Origin: Halichoerus grypus
Taxonomy: Eukaryota; Chordata; Mammalia; Carnivora; Phocidae
NCBI RefSeq assembly: GCF_964656455.1
Contig: NC_135720.1
Location: 101,444,696-101,508,695, forward strand
Length of the DNA: 64,000 bases
Direction of reading: 5' to 3'
Shown here piece by piece: positions 57,771 to 64,000 of the stretch. How positions within the stretch are numbered: position 1 is the stretch's first letter; each line of letters opens with the position of its first letter. The position numbers and the translations under genes were made by a program. The notes under the pieces are model-generated. The model did no database searches and was not told the DNA's origin. It was given only the letters and a program-made list of their open reading frames with translations.

Positions 57771-59959
57771 AGTTTAGTAATTTTTAAGTCATTTTTTTCA
57801 AAATAATTAATCACATCTTTCTTCTGCTGAGTTTCAGACACCCTCACCTCAAATTTGGCTTATATATCTGTTTTCATTCAATCTTCAGAATGGAACATCT
57901 AAAAAAACAAAACAAGAATACAACATCTAGAACTGCACCTAGACTAGGAAGACTCAAATCTATAAAGAACATTAGACAAATGTATTACAGATTTGTATTA
58001 CAAATTTGGATTCAGTTTAGAAAAGATCCCCGCACTGAAAGAACAGATGAAAAGAGCCTAGCTCCCAAAGAAATGAGGGTATCTTTATGGTGTGTTAAAA
58101 TATTGTGGCAGCAAGGAGAAAAAATGTTATATTCTTCGTCTTCCATATCTAAAATTGCTGCCTTCATGAAAATGCCTCAGGATGCAAGCACAAAAATTAA
58201 AATATTAATGAAAATACATAAAACAGCAACATTAAACTCCCCTTCAGAAAGGTCTCATAAAATAGGACTAATACTGGGCCCTGCAATCAGGCTCAGTCGG
58301 GAATAATGAGGTTACCCTTCTTATTCCTTTCCCTCTTCTTCCCTTCAAACCCATGAGTTTTGCGTTCTAGTTCTCCTACATTGAAGACTAAATTTTACTT
58401 CAGATTTGGGATAAAAGTCTAAGCCCAAAAACTCTGCTTCTGTCCCTCCCAGGGTTAAATAGCATCTCTCCTTTCTATCCCGAAGCATTCGCTGTAACTG
58501 TTACAGTGCATCTGAGAAGCTATATCCCCTCGAGGAGGCAGACAGCCTCACTTTTATAAATACTTGGCATCTGGAAGCACGTTTTTCATTTTTGAATATT
58601 GTTAAGAGCTCGGCACCTATTTTTGGTGGCATTTCTTAGAGACATTTTATATAGTGAGAAAAGCAAGCACAGGCATTTATTTGAATTTAAGGAGTGGTAA
58701 CACTTTGGATTTGAGATCATATCCATGGCATACATGATAAAGCATGCTTTATGGCAAACCTGCAATATAAGGTATTACTTTAATGACTTAAACTAATAAT
58801 GAAGAAATGTACAGAAAGTGCAAGTGTGTTTGAGGCAAAGCTTTGAAACTAAGATGAACATGGTGAGGAAATAAAATCTTGACATTCCCAGTCCTAGTCT
58901 TCTGATTTTGGACATCAGAAAAGGCTGTCTTTCAGCATGAAAAGAATTATTAAATACTACGCGAGGGAATGAATAATATTCCCCTAGCGATTCTGTGAGG
59001 TGTATGCCTCAGATTGGCATCTGGACATTACTAATATTGTTATAGATGCTGAAAAGAACAGCTTGGATCAGAAAATTATAATTGTTAGAAAACCACTCTG
59101 GGAAGGCTTGGGATTGATATGGAAATTTATTGAAATGAAAAACACTTTAAAGACAAAAAGTGCTTGTGCATATTTATCTATATTAAAGATATGTGCATGC
59201 CTCCCTAGCAGTGAATACCTTTAATATGTGGGTTTGCTTGTCCCGTCAGGCTTTTTTATAAATGTACTCATATTTCTCTAATTTGTCCCAACTGTAGTAT
59301 CTGCTCCCTCATATTTTCACCTTATTCACTAATACCGTCCCTCAGTTCAGTACACAGTCGTAGAAACTCAACAAGTATATCTAATACATTAGCTAAGGAA
59401 CTAGACCAAACGCCACTGACATTCATCAGAAATCAGAGTAGACAACAATTTGGCAGTCTTCCCTTCTGGCCACTATTCCTTGGATAAAAATTAAACAAAT
59501 GAGAAAATACAGGCAACTGTTTGCGGCGCTTGATCTTATTGGCAGTTGTTTCTGATTAATTACTTTATTGATTGATGTCATATTTATTAAATGTCCACAG
59601 TGTCAGATGTCTGCCTAGTGTTTTGATGAAGGCAAGACGTAGAAACTGCAAAATAGAACTGCAGGGTAGAAAAATAGGAAGGAAGAAACTGCAATGCAGT
59701 GGCCTGGGGAAGTTGCCTGAAAGAGCGGTCCAGCAAACAGCATCAGGAAAACAAGATTAGGTCAGTGATTTGGTCGGAAAGGGCAGCCATGTTCATGCTA
59801 GTCAATTTCCATTTCTCAATCCGGAGTGCTAAACTGATATTTCCATCACACCTTTCAGCCCCGTTGAAGGACTTGTTTTACAGGCAGCAGGGGCCAGCTA
59901 GCCCAAACTTAGGTTGGAGCTGACACTTCTATGGTATTGAATTGCATTTGCATTAGCCA
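57771..59959. other. Unassigned AT-rich intron sequence
   Basis: A 138-codon open frame at 57890-58306 is the longest non-repeat frame in the intron. It is Lys/Ile/Ser-rich with no recognised domain, poor start context and no exon signals, so it is not annotated as a gene. Nothing else recognised. Confidence 0.4.
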
Positions 59960-60080
59960 TCCTCCTTTCAATATCAAATAAATAAGATTCCTGGAAGTAA
60001 GTGATTTCTCCAAGGGCACAAAGCTTAAAAAGAGTGAACTCAAACACCAATCTGGCTCCTGGCTCCTGGTGGTTGTCTTT
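59960..60080 (-). repeat. MIR fragment, antisense
   Basis: 'tggaagtaagtgatttctccaagggcacaaagcttaaaaagagtgaactcaaacaccaatctggctcc' is the reversed MIR core. Confidence 0.55.
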
Positions 60081-61179
60081 CTGCACCCTGCCCAATAGGA
60101 AACTATATGTGGAGCCATCCTGACTCCCATTTGGGAAACTCCTGTTTATGGGCCTGGATTTGAGTTTAAAACTGGTCAACATGGGTGGCGGTAGCAGGAG
60201 TGACAGCTGTTTCTTTCTTTTCTTGGAGTTAATCCACAAGAAGAGAAGAAAGTGCTTACACCTAACAACATATAAGTGGCCTCTTGTTAATAGCCCCACC
60301 ATTTGGTGTGTGAACTTCAAGAGGGACCAGTTTGTTTGGTTCCTACAGTTATGACCTTGCCCACCAAGATTCTAATCAATCCTTCAATATTTCTGTGCAT
60401 GTCATAAACTATACCAGTCAGCAAAGGTATTTTTACAGTGTATTGCTTTTTTGCCCCCCAGCAATCTAGACACTGAGAATTTTCACTTGTTACAAAAATA
60501 TTCATAAATAATTTCAAATGGCTTTCAAAAAGATCTAAGAAACAAGATAAAAGAAGAAAATAGAGATAAGCCAGCAGTTGTGATCGAATGACTGCTAAAG
60601 CTTAAACTTCAAATCCAGATCAGTTTTCTGGATCCCCGAAGATACAACTAAAAAATCTTGACCCTCACAGCAGGAAAAATATTATTTCACCAGTCTTTTC
60701 TATCACTGAGTCTTAAAGGATTGATATACTGGACATCAGTATACAGTTTACTGTGGGGAAAGTGTAGGTAGCTGTGGCTATCAGCAACCTATGATGAAAA
60801 ATGAGAACATAACATGAAAACACTTTAATGGTGGAAGTTCTGTGAGACTGCTAACCCATGGAGGGCCAGGCATGTAGACCTGTTGTGTTCTAACTTGTAA
60901 CAAGGAGAGATCTTAACAAATTCGACAGTCAGTGGGCAGCGTGTCCCTTATGCAGTCTCCACCAAGTGTTACTTTTTTTAGCTAAGCTTTTGGTAAGAGT
61001 TGGATTTCAGAGCATTTGAAGTTGCATGCTTTGATAGGGAACTGAAGAGCTGATGTCCTATATTACAAATTATGGGAGGGTGAGCACTTCTGGAAACCAG
61101 AGGAGGTAGTAGCAGGGCTGATACTCAATTCTGAAAATTGATAGTCTCTTCCAGTTGAGACCCATTTCTTCTCAGTTGA
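60081..61179. other. Unassigned intron sequence
   Basis: No gene or repeat recognised. The 140-codon reverse frame at 59898-60320 covers the MIR fragment and is not credible. Confidence 0.4.
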
Positions 61180-61649
61180 CAGGCATACCTCATTTTATCG
61201 TGCCTTGTTTTATTGCATGTTATAAATACAGTGTTTTTTTAATAAATTGAAGGTTTCTAGCAACCCTTGTTGAGCAAGTCTCTTGGCACCATTTTTTCCA
61301 ACAACGTTTGCTCACTTGATGTCTCTGTGTCACATTTTGGTAATTCTCACAAGATTTCAAACTTTCTTATTATTATTGTGTTTGTTATGGTGATCTGTGA
61401 TCAGTGATTGTGGCTTATTTGAAAGGTCAGATGATGGTTAGCATTTTTTAGCAATAAAATTTTTTAATTAAGCTATGTCCATTGTTCTTTAGATATAACA
61501 CTATTGCACATTCAGAAGACTATAGTATGGTGCTAACATAACTTTGATTGTGCTGGGAAACCAAAAGTTCATTTGACTTGCTATACTGTGATAGTCTCTT
61601 TATTGCAGTGATCGGGAACCAAACCCACAATCTCTGAGATATGGCTTTA
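61180..61649 (+). mobile_element. Tigger1, internally deleted
   Basis: Starts CAGGCATACCTCATTTTATCG and keeps 'attgaaggtttctagcaacccttgttgagcaagtctcttggcacc', 'tttggtaattctcacaag', 'gttatggtgatctgtgatcagtgattg'. It then jumps to the 3' end ('aggtcagatgatggttagcattttttagcaataaaa...gaaccaaacccacaatctctgagatatggc'). The whole transposase body is missing, leaving about 470 bp of a ~2.4-kb element. Confidence 0.9.
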
Positions 61650-61974
61650 CTCACAAAACTGAACTTGTCACTGCTAAGTTCCCTAGAAACTAGTTTTTAA
61701 AACAAAGCTCATCTCACTGTTATCCAGCAAAACTAGTCATTTACTTGTAATGAGTTGACATTTGAATTTTCATTAAAAAAATGATATTCAGAATAGATAT
61801 GCCATGATCATCACCATGGATTTTTATATATATTAAAGATATAATTTTCAGAATATTTAAAAATAATGGTACCTCTCATCCATGCTTCACCAAAATGAGA
61901 TGTTGCTTCTTTCTTGGAGCAGCACTGAAGCAGGATGGGCGGGTGGGGGGGGGCGGGCTAAAGGGGTACCCTCT
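61650..61974. other. Unassigned intron sequence
   Basis: Contains a G-rich run at 61937-61956 (GGGCGGGTGGGGGGGGGCGGGC), an isolated G-quadruplex-capable motif. No gene or repeat family. Confidence 0.5.
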
Positions 61975-62165
61975 CTGAGTTAGAAGATTGGATTCGAATC
62001 TTGATTCTATCTCTTAGTAGATGTGTAGCTTTGGGCAGGCCACTTGACTTCTCTCTGTAAAATGTGAATAAGAATTATATCCATTTCATGGAGTGGTGGA
62101 GGGAATTAAAGCGTAGGAAAGCACCTACCAACTCATCTGGCATAGAGTACACACAATAAATATGC
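61975..62165 (+). repeat. MIR SINE
   Basis: 'gagttagaagattggattcgaatcttgattctatctcttagtagatgtgtagctttgggcaggccacttgacttctctctg' and 'catctggcatagagtacacacaataaat' in forward MIR order. Confidence 0.85.
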
Positions 62166-62394
62166 TTTATTTTTTTCTTCCTTACTCTAAACCCACTCTT
62201 TTCCAAGATATAAAGTTATTCATAAAACAGTCATTGTTCATAATTTAGAACCATCCTGTTGACCCTCACATTTATACCTGATCATTATAACTTGCTCTTG
62301 ATGAGAACTAGAAAGCAGGTCACACTTGATATTTTTCCTTTTGTTCCTGACTCCCATGAGACAAAAAAGACTTACTCCCAGTATGGGTGCCACT

Positions 62395-62420
62395 GAGGGA
62401 GGGAGGGAGGGAGGGAAGGG
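62395..62420. repeat. (GGGA)n run
   Basis: About six GGGA units. Confidence 0.95.
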
Positions 62421-62754
62421 ATTCCCTGGGGACCATGCTTTTTGCTACTCCATGTGTTATAAGGACAAAGTTAGGATAAGTACTTATCAGGGATCCGTTA
62501 TTGCATCTCCAGAACAAATGAAAATAGAGTTATTATAAATAAAAATGGAAGAAAGCAAATTAAAAAGTAAGGAAAATGTGGAAAAAGACAAAATTAGACT
62601 GCTTAGATTGATAAGCCATCCTGATTATCCTGTGAGTGGCATGGCCTCAGTTGTATGAGACTGACCCATGCATGTTCCTAAATTAAGAATTAAAATCATA
62701 GCATCATTAAATTTTAGGATTGGTGAGGACCTTAAAGATTGCCTGTGTTTTCGC
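62421..62754. other. Mostly unassigned, possible MIR3 end
   Basis: 'aaatcatagcatcattaaattttaggattggtgaggaccttaaagattgcc' at 62692-62745 resembles reversed MIR3. Otherwise nothing. Confidence 0.4.
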
Positions 62755-62892
62755 TACTCAGAGTGACATCCACTAACCCACAGCACCATCATCATCACCT
62801 GGAGCATGCTAGAAATGCAGAGCCTCATTTAGACTGACTGAATCAGGATCTACGTTTCCACAAGATTCCCAGGTGATTCCATATGTACACAA
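62755..62892 (-). mobile_element. MER5A, antisense
   Basis: 'accatcatcatcacctggagcatgctagaaatgcagagcctc' through 'tacgtttccacaagattcccaggtgattccatatgtac' in reversed order. Confidence 0.75.
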
Positions 62893-63189
62893 AAGTCCAA
62901 GAAACAATGGACCGGTCTGCACCCATCCCATTTTCATGCAAGCTTCAAATCTGATATGCATATCTTATATTTCCATCTGACTCCCTGATAAAAAGTGTTC
63001 ATTGAAGCAATGAACAAGGTCGAAGACAGAACCCTTCAATATGCCTCTAAAAATTCTCTCAAGCCTCATCTGATATAGTGATTAAATCCGCATCTTGCTC
63101 AGTAATACAAATTAATGGAATTATTAACTATCATCCTCCAAAATGTTTTCTTCATCTTTTTTGCAGTAATACCATGAGAGACATTTTCT
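62893..63189. other. Unassigned intron sequence
   Basis: No element recognised. Confidence 0.4.
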
Positions 63190-63840
63190 CTAGCATTTTA
63201 ATTGCATGATATATCATACATACGGAAGAATATATGGGCGACATGTATAGTTTAAAGCACAATTATCAAGCAAACACCATGTAAACAGGACCAGGGTTAA
63301 AATATAAATCACCACCAGCAGCTCAGCATTCCTGTGGCAGCAGTTTCCAGCCATGTCCCCTTACCTCGAGTAATAATAACCACTAAGAGTGTGACTTCTA
63401 TGATCACCTCTTTCCCTTGTTTTCCTTTATAGTTTTTCTACCTAAGAATACATTCTTAAATAATACAATTATTTCCCCTGTTTTGAGCATTATATAAATG
63501 GAATTCTATGGTATATGTTCCTCACTAATCTCACTTAAACTTCTATTTGTGTGATTTATCCATGTCAATGTATTTAGCTTTGATTAGTTCCTTTTCATTG
63601 CTACATTGAGCATTCATTTCACTATTTATTCTAATATTCATAAGCATTTGGATTATTTGCTCTTTCGGGCCATTATAGCAGTTAACATCTGCATACATGT
63701 CTCCTGGTGCATGTGTGCAAAATTTGTCCAGGCTATGTAGCTAGGAGAGGAATCCCAGAGTCATGGAGTCTACATCTTCAACTTTACATAATAATGCCAA
63801 AACGTCTCCTAAAGTAGTTTGAGCAAGTTACATTTTGAAA
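63190..63840 (-). mobile_element. Old L1 3' untranslated region
   Basis: Reversed L1M text in order: 'tatatgggcgacatgtatagtttaaagcacaattatc', 'cttacctcgagtaataataacc', 'ttgagcattatataaatggaattctatgg', 'tccatgtcaatgtatttagctttgattag', 'ttcattgctacattgagcattc'. Highly diverged. Confidence 0.75.
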
Positions 63841-64000
63841 GAAAAATTGAGTCCTGACACTGCCCATAAGGACTTTTTCAGAGGCTGCCTTGATGGAGTC
63901 CAGGTGCCTTTAACTATGTCTTATTATTACACAGTTCTTCATGACATTTTGTCTTCTAATCATTGTTTAGGGAGTAGAATGAATCAGTGAGAAGTAAAAT

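Noticed and set aside
57890..58306. 138-codon open frame in intron 1
   Set aside because: No recognised domain, Lys/Ile/Ser-rich composition expected of AT-rich DNA, poor start context, no exon or promoter signals.

Overview
This is nuclear DNA of a mammal, almost certainly a non-canid caniform carnivore. The main evidence is a set of tRNA-Lys-derived Can-SINEs (SINEC): heads reading GCCTGGGTGGCTCAGTCGTTAAGC, a CT-rich middle and an AAATAAATAAAATCTTT tail. Three fragments of a carnivore-type L1 3' end support this. The head and mid-body wording of the SINEs fits arctoids, with pinnipeds my best guess, and lacks the canid SINEC_Cf form. The species call is inference; Carnivora is firm. The DNA is AT-rich, except for one GC/CpG-rich island at about 33.9-34.9 kb.

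Only one protein-coding exon is supported: coding exon 1 of PTCHD4 (patched domain containing 4, also described as PTCH53 or C6orf138) at 34636-35184 on the + strand. It encodes the first 183 residues in phase 0 and ends at a good splice donor. It lies in the CpG island, which serves as promoter and 5' leader. The leader carries several upstream ATGs, a strong G-quadruplex motif and an exact MEF2-type site. No exon 2 is visible, so 35185-64000 is the start of a long first intron, and 1 to about 33.9 kb is upstream intergenic DNA.

Layout. 1-33.9 kb: gene-free DNA full of repeats. It holds 17 Can-SINEs (one nested inside another), three young 5'-truncated L1 ends, older L1, L2 and MIR pieces, a MER5A, a fossil autonomous hAT-Charlie transposon with a readable transposase remnant (19.4-22.2 kb) that was later interrupted by an LTR-like repeat, a MaLR-type LTR, and a Tigger-like element split by a SINE. 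33.9-35.2 kb: PTCHD4 promoter and exon 1. 35.2-64 kb: intron 1. It has a single Can-SINE, with mostly ancient MIR, L2, MER5A, MER1-like, MER20, MER53-like and Tigger1 copies, a few microsatellites and an old L1 at the far end.

I find no bacterial-type system, CRISPR array, intact mobile-element gene or convincing novel gene. The observations most worth a second look are the near absence of Can-SINEs from the intron against their abundance upstream, the 60-68 bp duplication flanking one SINE, the uATG/G-quadruplex leader of PTCHD4, and the nested SINE with two readable target-site duplications. Repeat family names come from recognising consensus wording by eye, not from a database search, and boundaries without a stated target-site duplication are approximate by tens of bases.
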